NCBI GenBank assembly: GCA_031769625.1
Contig: JAUIMM010000135.1
Coordinates: 4,716,001 to 4,780,000 of the forward strand
Direction of reading: 5' to 3'
Source of the DNA: Taudactylus pleione
Taxonomy: Eukaryota > Chordata > Amphibia > Anura > Myobatrachidae
DNA: 64,000 nt
Shown piece by piece: positions 49,201-62,660 of this stretch. Each line of letters begins with the position of its first letter. Position 1 is the first letter of the stretch. The notes under the pieces are model-generated. The model saw only the letters and a program-made list of their open reading frames with translations, was not told the DNA's origin and made no database searches. The position numbers and the translations under genes are program-made.

Positions 49201-51100
49201 CATAAGTAAAGGGCCGGCTGGCTTGATCGTTAAAGGGTGCTGTAACCCCCAAAGTACACTCCAGTCCAAACCAAAAAAAAAATTTTTTTCTGTGTTTGTG
49301 AATTGTGTGCGCAGTAGCCGCACGTGCATCAACAAAGTAGTGCTAAGTGTGCGCCTGTGTCATAAGTAAAGAGCCGGCTGGCTTGACCGTTAAAGGGTGC
49401 TGTAACCCCCAAAGTACACTCCAGTCCAAACCAAAAAAAAAATTATTTTCTGTGTTTGTGAATTGTGTGCGCAGTAGCCGCACTTGCATCAACAAAGTAG
49501 TGCCAAGCGTGCGCCTGTGTCATAAGTAAAGGGCGGGCTGGCTTGACCGTTAAAGGGTGCTGTAACCCCCAAAGTACACTCCAGTCCAAACCAAAAAAAA
49601 TATTATTTTCTGTGTTTGTGAATTGTGTGCGCAGTAGCCGCACGTGCATCAACAAAGTAGTGCCGAGCGTGCGCCTGTGTCATAAGTAAAGGGCCGGCAG
49701 GCTTGAACGTTAAAGGGTACTGTAACCCTCAAAGTACACTCCAGTCCAAACCAAAAAAATAATTATTTTCTGTGTTTGTGAATTGTGTGCGCAGTAGCCG
49801 CATGTGCATCAACAAAGTAGTGCCAAGCGTGCGCCTGTGTCATAAGTAAAGGGCCAGCTGGCTTGACCGTTAAAGGGTGCTGTAACCCCCAAAGTACACT
49901 CCAGTCCAAACCAAAAAAAAAATAATTTTCTGTGTTTGTGAATTGTGTGCGCAGTAGCCGCACGTGCATCAACAAAGTAGTGCCAAGCGTGCGCCTGTGT
50001 CATAAGTAAAGGGCCGGCTGGCTTGACCGTTAAAGGGTGCTGTAACCCCCAAAGTATACTCCAGTCCAAACCAAAAAAAAAATATTTTCTGTGTTTGTGA
50101 ATTGTGTGCGCAGTAGCCGCACGTGCATCAACAAAGTAGTGCCAAGCGTGCGCCTGTGTCACAAGTAAAGGGCCGGCTGGCTTGACCGTTAAAGGGTGCT
50201 GTAACCCCCAAAGTACACTCCAGACCAAACCAAAAAAATAATTATTTTCTGTGTTTGTGAATTGTGTGCGCAGTAGCCGCACGTGCATCAACAAAGTAGT
50301 GCCAAGCGTGCGCCTGTGTCATAAGTAAAGGGCCGGCTGGCTTGACCGTTAAAGGGTGCTGTAACCCCCAAAGTATACTCCAGTCCAAACCAAAAAAAAA
50401 ATTATTTTCTGTGTTTGTGAATTGTGTGCGCAGTAGCCGCACGTGCATCAACAAAGTAGTGCCAAGCGTGCGCCTGTGTCATAAGTAAAGGGCCGGCTTG
50501 TTTGACCTTTAAAGGGTGCTGTAACCCCCAAAGTACACTCCAAACCAAAAAAATATATATTTTCTGTGTTTGTGAATTGTGTGCCAACAAAGTAGTGCCA
50601 AGTGTGCGCCTGTGTCATAAGTAATGGGCCGGCTGGCTTGACCGTTAAAGGGTGCTGTAACCCCCAAAGTACACTCCGGTCCAAATAAAAAAAAAATTAT
50701 TTTCTGTGTTTGTGAATTGTGTGCGCAGTAGCCGCACGTGCATCAACAAAGAAGTGCCAAGCGTGCGCCTGTGTCATAAGTAAAGGGCCGGCTGGCTTGA
50801 CCGTTAAAGGGTGCTGTAACCCCCAAAGTACACTCCAGTCCAAATCAAAAAAAATATATTTTCTGTGTTTGTGAATTGTGTGCGCAGTAGCCGCACGTGC
50901 ATCAACAAAGAAGTGCCAAGCGTGCGCCTGTGTCATAAGTAAAGGGCCGGCTGGCTTGACCGTTAAAGGGTGCTGTAACCCCCAAAGTACACTCCAGTCC
51001 AAACAAAAAAAAAAATTATTTTCTGTGTTTGTGAATTGTGTGCGCAGTAGCCGCACGTGCATCAACAAAGTAGTGCCAAGTGTGCGCCTGTGTCATAAGT
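46250..51100. repeat. Domain 3 HOR, fourth unit (shortened)
   Basis: Matches 40,690-42,300 and 42,280-45,460 at offsets 5,564, 5,723 and finally 5,243, the steps showing gain of one and loss of about three monomers. It ends soon after the fifth 140-bp monomer, where AAAGAGCCGGC (51,101) and a 4-bp-shorter monomer start (51,183) introduce domain 4. Confidence 0.8.
50560..50699 (+). repeat. 140-bp deletion monomer, copy 5
   Basis: Same deletion, with CCGGTCCAAATAAAA, combining the CCGG of copies 1 and 4 with the AAATAAAA of copies 2 and 3. It is the last copy; the HOR ends about 450 bp downstream. Confidence 0.95.
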
Positions 51101-51169
51101 AAAGAGCCGGCTGGCTTGACCGTTAAAGGGTGCTGTAACCCCCAAAGTACACTCCAGTCCAAACCAAAA

Positions 51170-51330
51170 AAAAATTATTTTCTTTCTGAATTGTGTGCGC
51201 AGTAGCCGCACGTGCATCAACAAAGTAGTGCCAAGCGTGCGCCTGTGTCATAAGTAAAGGGCGGGCTGGCTTGACTGTTAAAGGATGCTGTAACCCCCAA
51301 AGTACACTCCAGTCCAAACCCAAAAAAATA
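51170..51330. repeat. Monomer with shortened start (4-bp loss)
   Basis: TTTTCTTTCTGAATTG replaces TTTTCTGTGTTTGTGAATTG. It is the only copy of this kind and lies at the boundary between domains 3 and 4. Confidence 0.8.
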
Positions 51331-54300
51331 TTATTTTCTGTGTTTGTGAATTGTGTGCGCAGTAGCCGCACGTGCATCAACAAAGTAGTGCCAAGTGTGC
51401 GCCTGTGTCATAAGTAAAGAGCCGGCTGGCTTGACCGTTAAAGGGTGCTGTAACCCCCAAAGTACACTCCAGTCCAAACCAAAAAAAAAATAATTTTCTG
51501 TGTTTGTGAATTGTGTGCGCAGTAGCAGCACGTGCATCAACAAAGTAGTGCCAAGCGTGCGCCTGTGTCATAAGTAAAGGGCTGGCTGGCTTGAACATTA
51601 AAGGGTGCTGTAACCCCCAAAGTACACTCCAGTCCAAACCAAAAAAATAATTATTTTCTGTGTTTGTGAATTGTGTGCGCAGTAGCCGCATGTGCATCAA
51701 CAAATTAGTGCCAAGCGTGCGCCTGTGTCATAAGTAAAGGGCCGGCTGGCTTGACCGTTAAAGGGTGCTGTAACCCCCAAAGTACACTCCAGTCCAAACC
51801 AAAAAAAAAATAATTTTCTGTGTTTGTGAATTGTGTGCGCAGTAGCCGCACGTGCATCAACAAAGTAGTGCCAAGCGTGCGCCTGTGTCATAAGTAAAGG
51901 GCCGGCTGGCTTGACCGTTAAAGGGTGCTGTAACCCCCAAAGTACACTCCAGTCCAAACCAAAAAAAAAATTATTTTCTGTGTTTGTGAATTGTGTGCGC
52001 AGTAGCCGCACGTGCATCAACAAAGTAGTGCCAAGTGTGCACCTGTGTCATAAGTAAAGGGCCAGCTGGCTTGACCGTTAAAGGTTGCTGTAACCCCCAA
52101 AGTACACTCCAGTCCAAACCAAAAAAAAAAATATTTTCTGTGTTTGTGAATTGTGTGTGCGCTGTAGCCGCACGTGCATCAACAAAGTAGTGCCAAGCGT
52201 GCGCCTGTGTCATAAGTAAAGGGCCGGCTGGCTTGACCGTTAAAGGGTGCTGTAACCCCGAAAGTATACTCCAGTCCAAACCAAAAAAATATATATTTTC
52301 TGTGTTTGTGAATTGTGTGCGCAGTAGCCGCACGTGCATCAACAAAGTAGTGCCAAGCGTGCGCCTGTGTCATAAGTAATGGGCCGGCTGGCTTGACCAT
52401 TAAAGGGTGCTGTAACCCCCAAAGTACACTCCAGTCCAAACCAAAAAAAAAATTATTTTCTGTGTTTGTGAATTGTGTGCGCAGTAGCCGCACGTGCATC
52501 AACAAAGTAGTGCCAAGCGTGCACCTGTGTCATAAGTAAAGGGCCAGCTGGCTTGACCGTTAAAGGGTGCTGTAACCCCCAAAGTATTCTCCAGTCCAAA
52601 CCAAAAAAAAAATTATTTTCTGTGTTTGTGAATTGTGTGCGCAGTAGCCGCACGTGCATCAACAAATTAATGCCAAGCGTGCGCCTGTGTCATAAGTAAA
52701 GGGCCGGCAGGTTTGACCGTTAAAGGGTGCTGTAACCCCCAAAGTACACTCCAGTCCAAACCAAAAAAAAAATTATTTTCTGTATTTGTGAATTGTGTGC
52801 GCAGTAGCCGCACGTGCATCAACAAAGTAGTGCCAAGCGTGCGCCTGTGTCATAAGTAAAGGGCCGGCAGGCTTGAACGTTAAAGGGTGCTGTAACCCCG
52901 AAAGTACACTCCAGTCCAAACCAAAAAAAAAATTATTTTCTGTGTTTGTGAATTGTGTGCGCAGTAGCCGCACGTGCATCAACAAAGTAGTGCCAAGCGT
53001 GCGCCTGTGTCATAAGTAAAGGGCCGGCTGGCTTGACCGTTAAAGGGTGCTGTAACCCCCAAAGAACACTCCAGTCCAAACCAAAAAAAAAATTATTTTC
53101 TGTGTTTGTGAATTGTGTGCGCAGTAGCCGCACGTGCATCAACAAAGTAGTGCCAAGCGTGCACCTGTGTCATAAGAAAAGGGCCGGCTGGCTTGACCGT
53201 TAAAGGGTGCTGTAACCCCCAAAGTACACTCCAGTCCAAACCAAAAAAAAAATTATTTTCTGTGTTTGTGAATTGTGTGCGCAGTAGCCGCACATGCATC
53301 AACAAAGTAGTGCCAAGCGTGCGCCTGTGTCATAAGTAAAGGGCTGGCTGTCTTGACCATTAAAGGGTGCTGTAACCCCCAAAGTACACTCCAAACCAAA
53401 AAAATATATATTTTCTGTGTTTGTGAATTGTGTGCGCAGTAGCCACACGTGCATCAACAAAGTAGTGCCAAGCGTGCGCCTGTGTCATAAATAATGGGCC
53501 AGCTGGCTTGACCGTTAAAGGGTGCTGTAACCCCCAAAGTACACTCCAGTCCAAACCAAAAAAAAAAATATTTTCTGTGTTTGTGAATTGTGTGCGCAGT
53601 AGCCGCACGTGCATCAACAAAGTAGTGCCAAGCGTGCGCCTGTGTCATAAGTAAAGGGCCGGCTGGCTTGACCATTAAAGGGTGCTGTAACCCCCAAAGT
53701 ACACTCTAGTCCAAACAAAAAAAAATATTATTTTCTGTGTTTGTGAATTGTGTGCGCAGTAGCCGCACGTGCATCAACAAAGTAGTGCCAAGCGTGCGCC
53801 TGTGTCATAAGTAAAGGGCCGGCTGGCATGACCGTTAAAGGGTGCTGAAACACCCAAAGTACACTCCAGTCCAATCCAAAAAAAAAATTATTTTCTGTGT
53901 TTGTGAATTGTGTGCGCAGTAGCCACACGTGCATCAAAAAAGTAGTGCCAAGCGTGCGCCTGTGTCATAAGTAAAGGGCCGGCTGGTTGACCGTTAAAGG
54001 GTGCTGTAACCCCCAAAGTACACTCCAGTCCAAACCAAAAAAACATTTTTTTTCTGTGTTTGTGAATTGTGTGCGCAGTAGCCGCACGTGCATCAACAAA
54101 GTAGTGCCAAGCGTGCGCCTGTGTCTTAAGTTAAGGGCCAGCTGGCTTGACCATTAAAGGGTGCTGTAACCCCCAAAGTACACTCCAGTCCAAACCAAAA
54201 AAAAAATTATTTTCTGTGTTTATGAATTGTGTGCGCAGTAGACGCACGTGCATCAACAAAGTAGTGCCAAGCGTGCGCCTGTGTCATAAGTAAAGGGCCG

Positions 54301-54899
54301 GCTGGCTTGACCGTTAAAGGGTGCTGTAACCCCCAAAGTACACTCCAGTCCAAACCAAAAAAAAATTATTTTCTGTGTTTGTGAATTGTGTGCGCAATAG
54401 CCGCACGTGCCTCAACAAAGTAGTGCCAAGTGTGCGCCTGTGTCATAAGTAAAGGGCAGGCTGGCTTGACCATTAAAGGGTGCTGTAACCCCCAAAGTAC
54501 ACTCCAGTCCAAACCAAAAAAAAAATTATTTTCTGTGTTTGTGAATTGTGTGTGCGCTGTAGCCGCACGTGCATCAACAAAGTAGTGCCAAGCGTGCGCC
54601 TGTGTCATAAGTAAAGGGTCGGCTGGCTTGACCGTTAAAGGGTGCTGTAACCCCCAAAGTACCCTCCAAACCAAAAAAATATATATTTTCTATGTTTATG
54701 AATTGTGTGCGCAGTAGCCGCACGTGCATCAACAAAGTAGTGCCAAGCGTGCGCCTGTGTCATAAGTAATGGGCCAGCTGGCTTGACCGTTAAAGGGTGC
54801 TGTAACCCCCAAAGTACACTCCAGTCCAAACCAAAAAAACAATTATTTTCTGTGTTTGTGAATTGTGTGCGCAGTAGCCGCACGTGCATCAACAAAGTA

Positions 54900-56620
54900 G
54901 TGCCAAGCGTGCGCCTGTGTCATAAGTAAAGGGCCAGCTGGCTTGACCGTTAAAGGGTGCTGTAACCCCCAAAGTACACTCCAGTCCAAACCAAAAAAAA
55001 AATTATTTTCTGTGTTTGTGAATTGTGTGCGCAGTAGCAGCACGTGCATCAACAAAGTAGTGCCAAGCGTGTGCCTGTGTCATAAGTAAAGGGCCGGCTG
55101 GCTTGACCGTTAAAGGGTGCAGTAACCCCCAAAGTACACTCCAGTCCAAACCAAAAAAAAAATTATTTTCTGTGTTTGTGAATTGTGTGCGCAGTAGCCG
55201 CAAGTGCATCAACAAAGTAGTGCCAAGCGTGCGCCTGTGTCATAAGTAAAGGGCCGGCTGGCTTGACCGTTAAAGGGTGCTGTAACCCCCAAAGTACACT
55301 CCATTCCAAACCAAAAAAAATTATTTTCTGTGTTTGTGAATTGTGTGCGCAGTAGCCGCACGTGCATCAACAAAGTAGTGCCAAGCGTGCGCCTGTGTCA
55401 TAAGTAAAGGGCCGGCTGGCTTGACCGTTAAAGGGTGCTGTCACCCCCAAAGTACACTCCAGTCCAAACCAAAAAAAAAATATTTTCTGTGTTTGTGAAT
55501 TGTGTGCTCAGTAGCCGCACGTGCATCAACAAAGTAGTGCCAAGCGTGCGCCTGTGTCATAAGTAAAGGGCTGGCTGGCTTGACCGTTAAAGGGTGCTGT
55601 AACCCCCAAAGTACACTCCAGTCCAAACCAAAAAAAAAAATATTTTCTGTGTTTGTGAATTGTGTGTGCGCTGTAGCCGCACTTGCATCAACAAAGTAGT
55701 GCCAAGCGTGCGCCTGTGTCATAAGTAAAGGGCCAGCTGGCTTGACCGTTAAAGGGTGCTGTAACCCCCAAAGTATTCTCCAGTCCAAACCAAAAAAAAA
55801 ATTATTTTCTGTGTTTGTGAATTGTGTGCGCAGTAGCCGCACGTGCATCAACAAATTAGTGCCAAGCGTGCGCCTGTGTCATAAGTAAAGGGCCGGCAGG
55901 TTTGACCGTTAAAGGGTGCTGTAACCCCCAAAGTACACTCCAGTCCAAACCAAAAAAAAAATTATTTTCTGTATTTGTGAATTGTGTGCGCAGTAGCCGC
56001 ACGTGCATCAACAAAGTAGTGCCAAGCGTGCGCCTGTGTCATAAGTAAAGGGCCAGCTGGCTTGACCGTTAAAGGGTGCTGTAACCCCCAAAGTACACTC
56101 CAGTCCAAACCAAAAAAAAAATTATTTTCTGTGTTTGTGAATTGTGTGCGCAGTAGCAGCACGTGCATCAACAAAGTAGTGCCAAGCGTGTGCCTGTGTC
56201 ATAAGTAAAGAGCCGGCTGGCTTGACCGTTAAAGGGTGCAGTAACCCCCAAAGTACACTCCAGTCCAAACCAAAAAAAAAATTATTTTCTGTGTTTGTGA
56301 ATTGTGTGCGCAGTAGCCGCACGTGCATCAACAAAGTAGTGCCAAGCGTGCGCCTGTGTCATAAGTAAAGGGCCGGCTGGCTTGACCGTTAAAGGGTGCT
56401 GTAACCCCCAAAGTACACTCCATTCCAAACCAAAAAAAATTATTTTCTGTGTTTGTGAATTGTGTGCGCAGTAGCCGCACGTGCATCAACAAAGTAGTGC
56501 CAAGCGTGCGCCTGTGTCATAAGTAAAGGGCCGGCTGGCTTGACCGTTAAAGGGTGCTGTCACCCCCAAAGTACACTCCAGTCCAAACCAAAAAAAAAAT
56601 ATTTTCTGTGTTTGTGAATT
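54900..56620. repeat. Seven-monomer (1,119-bp) partial tandem duplication
   Basis: 54,900-55,500 matches 56,019-56,619: marks GCCAGCTGGC, GTAGCAGCACG, GTGTGCCTG, GGGTGCAGTAACC, CTCCATTCC and GGGTGCTGTCACCC recur at 1,119 bp. The part between (55,760-56,030) instead matches 52,570-52,840 at offset about 3,189 (AAAGTATTCTCC, GGCAGGTTTGACC, CTGTATTTGTG), so the duplication was joined to material from an older exchange. Confidence 0.8.
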
Positions 56621-59466
56621 GTGTGCGCAGTAGCCGCACGTGCATCAACAAAGTAGTGCCAAGCGTGCGCCTGTGTCATAAGTAAAGGGCCGGCTGGCTT
56701 GACCGTTAAAGGGTGCTGTAACCCCCAAAGTACACTCCAGTCCAAACCCAAAAAAAAAATATTTTCTGTGTTTGTGAATTGTGTGCGCAGTAGCCGCACA
56801 TGCATCAACAAAGTAGTGCCAAGCGTGCGCCTGTGTCATAAGTAAAGGGCCGGCAGGCTTGACCATTAAAGGGTGCTGTAACCCCCAAAGTACACTCCAG
56901 TCCAAACCAAAAAAATATATATTTTCTGTGTTTGTAAATTGTGTGCGCCGTAGCCGCATGTGCATCAACAAAGTAGTGCCAAGCGTGCGCCTGTGTCATA
57001 AGTAAAGGGCCGGCTGGCTTGACCATTAAAGGGTGCTGTAACCCCCAAAGTATACTCCAGTCCATACCAAAAAAAAATTATTTTCTGTGTTTGTAAATTG
57101 TGTGCGCCGTTGCCGCACGTGCATCAACAAAGTAGTGCCAAGCGTGCGCCTGTGTCATAAGTAAAGGGTCGGCTGGCTTGACCGTTAAAGGGTGCTGTAA
57201 CCCCCAAAGTACACTCCAAACCAAAAAAATATATATTTTCTCTGTTTATGAATTGTGTGCGCAGTAGCCGCACGTGCATCAATAAAGTAGTGCCAAGCGT
57301 GCGCCTGTGTCATAAGTAAAGGGCCGGCTGGCTTGACCGTTAAAGGGTGCTGTAACCCCCAAAGTACACTCCAGTCCAAACCAAAAAAACAATTATTTTC
57401 TGTGTTTGTGAATTGTGTGCACAGTAGCCGCACGTGCATCAACAAAGTAGTGCCAAGCGTGCGCCTGTGTCATAAGAAAAGGGCCAGCTGGCTTGACCGT
57501 TAAAGGGTGCTGTAACCCCCAAAGTACACTCCAGTCCAAACCAAAAAAAAAAATATTTTCTGTGGTTGTGACTTGTGTGCGCAGAAGCAGCACGTGCATC
57601 AACAAAATAGTGCCAAGCGTGTGCCTGTGTCATAAGTAAAGGGCCGGCTGGCTTGACCATTAAAGGGTGCTGTAACCCCCAAAGTACACTCCAGTCCAAA
57701 CCAAAAAAAAAATTATTTTCTGTGTTTGTGAATTGTGTGCGCAGTAGCCGCACGTGCATCCACAAAGTAGTGCCAAGCGTGCGCCTGTGTCATAAGTAAA
57801 GGGCCGGCTGGCTTGACCGTTAAAGGGTGCTGTAACCCCCAAAGTACACTCCAGTCCAAACCAAAAAAAAATTATTTTCTGTGTTTGTGAATTGTGTGCG
57901 CAGTAGCCGCACGTGCATCAACAAAGTAGTGCCAAGCGTGCGCCTGTGTCATAAGTAAAGGGCCGGCTGGCTTGACCGTTAAAGGGTGCTGTAACCCCCA
58001 AAGTACACTCCAGTCCAAACCAAAAAAAAAATTATTTTCTGTGTTTGTGAATTGTGTGCGCAGTAGCCGCACGTGCATCAACAAAGTAGTGCCAAGCATG
58101 CGCCTGTGTCATAAGTAAAGGGCTGGCTGGCTTGACCGTTAAAGGGTGCTGTAACCCCCAAAGTACACTCCAGTCCAAACCAAAAAAAAAATTATTTTCT
58201 GTGTTTGTGAATTGTGTGCGCAGTAGCCGCACATGCATCAACAAAGTAGTGCCATGCGTGCGCCTGTGTCATAAGTAAAGGGCCGGCTGGCTTGACCATT
58301 AAAGGGTGCTGTAACCCCCAAAGTACACTCCAGTCCAAACCAAAAAAAAATATATTTTCTGTGTTTGTAAATTGTGTGCGCAGTAGCCGCACGTGCATCA
58401 ACAAAGTAGTGCCAAGCGTGCGCCTGTGTCATAAGTAAAGGGCCGGCTGGCTTGACCATTAAAAGGTGCTGTAACCCCCAAAGTATACTCCAGTCCAAAC
58501 CAAAAAAAAAATTGTTTTCTGTGTTTGTGAATTGTGTGCGCAGTAGCCGCACGTGCATCCACAAAGTAGTGCCAAGCATGCACCTGTGTCATAAGTTAAG
58601 GGCCGGCTGGCTTGATGGTTAAAGGGTGCTGTAACCCCCAAAGTACACTCCAGTCCAAACCAAAAAAAAAATTATTTTCTGTGTTTGTGAATTGTGTGCG
58701 CAGAAGCGGCACATGCATCAACAAAGTAGTGCCAAGCGTGTGCCTGTGTCATAAGTAAAGGGCCGGCTGGCTTGACCATTAAAGGGTGCTGTAACCCCCA
58801 AAGTACACTCCAGTCCAAACCAAAAAAATATATATTTTCTGTGTTTGTAAATTGTGTGCGCAGTAGCCGCACGTGCATCAACAAAGTAGTGCCAAGCGTG
58901 CGCCTGTGTCATAAGTAAAGGGTCGGCTGGCTTGACCGTTAAATGGTGCTGTAACCCCCAAAGTACACTCCAAACCAAAAAAATATATATTTTCTATGTT
59001 TATGAATTGTGTGCGCAGTAGCCGCACGTGCATCAACAAAGTAGTGCCAAGCGTGCGCCTGTGTCATAAGTAATGGGACGGCTGGCTTGACCATTAAAGG
59101 GTGCTGTAACCCCCAAAGTACACTCCAGTCCAAACCAAAAAAAAAATAATTTTCTGTGTTTGTGAATTGTGTGCGCAGTAGCCGCACGTGCATCAACAAA
59201 GTAGTGCCAAGCGTGCGCCTGTGTCATAAATAAAGGGCCGGCTGGATTGACCATCAAAGGGTGCTGTAACCCCCAAAGTACACTCCAGTCCAAACCAAAA
59301 AAAAATGTATTTTCTGTGTTTGTGAATTGTGTGCGCAGTAGCCGCACGTGCATCAACAAAGTAGTGCCAAGTGTGCGCCTGTGTCATAAGTAAAGGGCCG
59401 GCAGGCTTGATCGTTAAAGGGTGCTGTAACCCCCAAAGTACACTCCAGTCCAAACCAAAAAGAAAA

Positions 59467-60250
59467 TTATTTTCTGTGTTTGTGAATTGTGTGCGCAGTA
59501 GCAGCACGTGCATCAACAAAGTAGTGCCAAGCGTGTGCCTGTGTCATAAGTAAAGGGCCGGCTGGCTTGACCGTTAAAGGGTGCTGTAACCCCCAAAGTA
59601 CACTCCAGTCCAAACCAAAAAAAAAAATATTTTCTGTGTTTGTGAATTGTGTGCGCAGTAGCCGCACGTGCATCAACAAAGTAGTGCCAAGCGTGCGCCT
59701 GTGTCATAAGTAAAGGGCCGGCTGGCTTGACCGTTAAAGGGTGCTGTAACCCCCAAAGTACTCTCCAGTCCAAACCAAAAAAAAATTATTTTCTGTGTTT
59801 GTGAATTGTGTGCGCAGTAGCCGCACGTGCATCAACAAAGTAGTGCCAAGCGTGCGCCTGTGTCATAAGTAAAGGGCCGGCTGGCTTGACCGTTAAAGGG
59901 TGCTGTAACCCCCAAAGTACACTCCAGTCCAAACCAAAAAAAACAATTTTTTCTGTGTTTGTGAATTGTGTGCGCAGTAGCCGCACGTGCATCAACAAAG
60001 TAGTGCCAAGCGTGCGCCTGTGTCATAAGTAAAGGGTCGGCTGGCTTGACTGTTAAAGGGTGCTGTAACCCCCAAAGTACACTCCAAACCAAAAAAATAT
60101 ATATTTTCTATGTTTATGAATTGTGTGCGCAGTAGCCGCACGTGCATCAACAAAGTAGTGCCAAGCGTGCGCCTGTGTCATAAGTAATGGGCCGGCTGGC
60201 TTGACCGTTAAAGGGTGCTGTAACCCCCAAAGTACACTCCAGTCCAAAAC
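59467..60250. repeat. 0.8-kb segment repeated at offset 3,656 bp (left copy)
   Basis: Five monomers with AAAGTACTCTCC (59,755) and a CTATGTTTATG short monomer match 63,123-63,906. Upstream the match continues at 3,497 bp (GGATTGACCATCAAAGG at 59,244 and 62,741), so one extra monomer, the 162-type copy near 62,983, sits in the right copy. Confidence 0.83.
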
Positions 60251-60746
60251 AAAAAAAAAAATTATTTTCTGTGTTTGTGAATTGTGTGCGCAGTAGCCGC
60301 ACGTGCATCAACAAATTAGTGCCAAGCGTGCGCCTGTGTCATAAGTAAAGGGCCGGCTGGCTTGACCATTAAAGGGTGCTGTAACCCCCAAAGTATAATC
60401 CAGTCCAAACGAAAAAAAAAAATATTTTCTGTGTTTGTGAATTGTGTGCGCAGTAGCCGCACGTGCATCAACAAAGTAGTGCCAAGCGTGCGCCTGTGTC
60501 ATAAGTAAAGGGTCGGCTGGCTTGACCGTTAAAGGGTGCTGTAACCCCCAAAGTACACTCCAAACCAAAAAAATATATATTTTCTATGTTTATGAATTGT
60601 GTGCGCAGTAGCCGCACGTGCATCAACAAAGTAGTGCCAAGCGTGCGCCTGTGTCATAAGTAATGGGCCGGCTGGCTTGACCGTTAAAGGGTGCTGTAAC
60701 CCCCAAAGTACACTCCAGTCCAAAACAAAAAAAAAAATTATTTTCT
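60011..60746. repeat. Three-monomer (476-bp) local duplication
   Basis: GGGTCGGCTGGC, a CTATGTTTATG short monomer, TAATGGGCC and CCAAAACAAAA with a long A-tract occur at 60,011-60,270 and again at 60,487-60,746. The interval between holds one AACAAATTAGTGCC monomer. Confidence 0.78.
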
Positions 60747-62609
60747 GTGTTTGTGAATTGTGTGCGCAGTAGCCTCACTTGCATCAACAAATTAGTGCCA
60801 AGCGTGCGCCTGTGTCATAAGTAAAGGGCCGGCAGGCTTGAACTTTAAAGGGTGCTGTAACCCCCAAAGTACACTCCAGTCCAAACCAAAAAAAAAATTA
60901 TTTTCTGTGTTTGTGAATTGTGTGCGCAGTAGCCGCACGTGCATCAACAAAGTAGTGCCAAGCGTGCGCCTCTGTCATAAGTAATGGGCCGGCAGCCTTG
61001 ACCATTAAAGGGTGCTGTAACCCCCAAAGTACACTCCAGTCCAAACCAAAAAAAAATATTATTTTCTGTGTTTGTGAATTGTGTGCGCAGTAGCCGCACG
61101 TGCATCAACAAAGTAGTGCCAAGCGTGCACCTGTGTCATAAGTAAAGGGCCGGCTGGCTTGACCGTTAAAGGGTGCTGTAACCCCCAAAGTACACTCCAG
61201 TCCAAACCAAAAAAACAATTATTTTCTGTGTTTGTGAATTGTGTGCGCAGTAGCCGCACGAGCATCAACAAAGTAGTGCCAAGCGTGCGCCTGTGTCATA
61301 AGTAAAGGGCCGGCTGGCTTGACCGTTAAAGGGTGCTGTAACCCCCAAAGTACACTCCAGTCCAAACCAAAAAAAAAATTATTTTCTGTGTTTGTGAATT
61401 GTGTGCGCAGTAGCCGCACATGCATCAACAAAGTAGTGCCAAGCATGCGCCTGTGTCATAAGTAAAGGGCCGGCTGGCTTGACCATTAAAGGGTGCTGTA
61501 ACCCCCAAAGTACATTCCAGTCCAAACCAAAAAAAAAAATATTTTCTGTGTTTGTAAATTGTGTGCGCAGTAGCCGCACGTGCATCAACAAAGTAGTGCC
61601 AAGCGTGCGCCTGTGTCATAAGTAAAGGGCCGGCTGGCTTGACCATTAAAGGGTGCTGTAACCCCCAAAGTATACTCCAGTCCAAACCAAAAAAAAAATA
61701 ATTTTCTGAGTTTGTGAATTGTGTGCGCAGTAGCCGCACGTGCATCAACAAAGTAGTGCCAAGCATGCGCCTGTGTCATAAGTAAAGGGTCAGCTGGCTT
61801 GACCGTTAAAGGGTGCTGTAACCCCCAAAGTACACTCCAAACCAAAAAAATATATATTTTCTATGTTTATGAATTGTGTGCGCAGTAGCCGCACGTGCAT
61901 CAACAAAGTAGTGCCAAGCGTGCGCCTGTGTCATAAGTAATGGGCCGGCTGGCTTGAACGTTAAAGGGTGCTGTAACCGCCAAAGTACACTCCAGTCCAA
62001 ACCAAAAAAAAAAATATTTTCTGTGTTTGTGAATTGTGTGCGCAGTAGCCGCACGTGCATCAACAAAGTAGTGCCAAGCGTGCGCCTGTGTCACAAGTAA
62101 AGGGCCGGCTGGCTTGACCGTTAAAGGGTGCTGTAACCCCCAAAGTACACTCCAGTCCAAACCAAAAAAAATAATATTTTCTGTGTTTGTAAATTGTGTG
62201 CGCAGTAGCCGCACGTGCATCAACAAAGTAGTGCCAAGCGTGCGCCTGTGTCATAAGTAATGGGCCGGCTGGCTTGACCATTAAAGGGTGCTGTAACCCC
62301 CAAAGTATACTCCAGTCCAAACCAAAAAAAAAATAATTTTCTGTGTTTGTGAATTGTGTGCGCAGTAGCCGCACGTGCATCAACAAAGTAGTGCCAAGCG
62401 TGCGCCTGTGTCATAAGTAAAGGGTCAGCTGGCTTGACCATTAAAGGGTGCTGTAACCCCCAATGTACACTCCAAACCAAAAAAATATATATTTTCTATG
62501 TTTATGAATTGTGTGCGCAGTAGCCGCACGTGCATCAACAAAGTAGTGCCAAGCGTGCGCCTGTGTCATAAGTAAAGGGTCGGCTGGCTTGACCATTAAA
62601 GGGTGCTGT

Positions 62610-62660
62610 AACCCCCAAAGTACACTCCAATCCAAAGAAATATATATTTTCTATGTTTAT
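62610..62660. repeat. Aberrant linker between two short monomers
   Basis: CTCCAATCCAAAGAAATATA is found only here: the A-tract is interrupted and reduced. It sits between two CTATGTTTATG monomers that start about 150 bp apart. Confidence 0.75.

Larger units (their letters stand above)
24600..51100. repeat. Array domain 3: 5.2-8.1 kb higher-order repeat
   Basis: Five copies of a distinctive pair, a short monomer with TTTGACCTTTAAAG followed by a 140-bp monomer with a 19-bp deletion, mark the period. Deletion junctions at 24,657, 31,175, 37,223, 45,341 and 50,584 give intervals of 6,518, 6,048, 8,118 and 5,243 bp. Interval differences are roughly whole numbers of monomers. Between the marks, long runs of variants are in the same order (for example TACTGTAACCCTC, GGTGATCG-type TTGATCG, GTCACAAG, CCAGACC). 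Confidence 0.88.
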
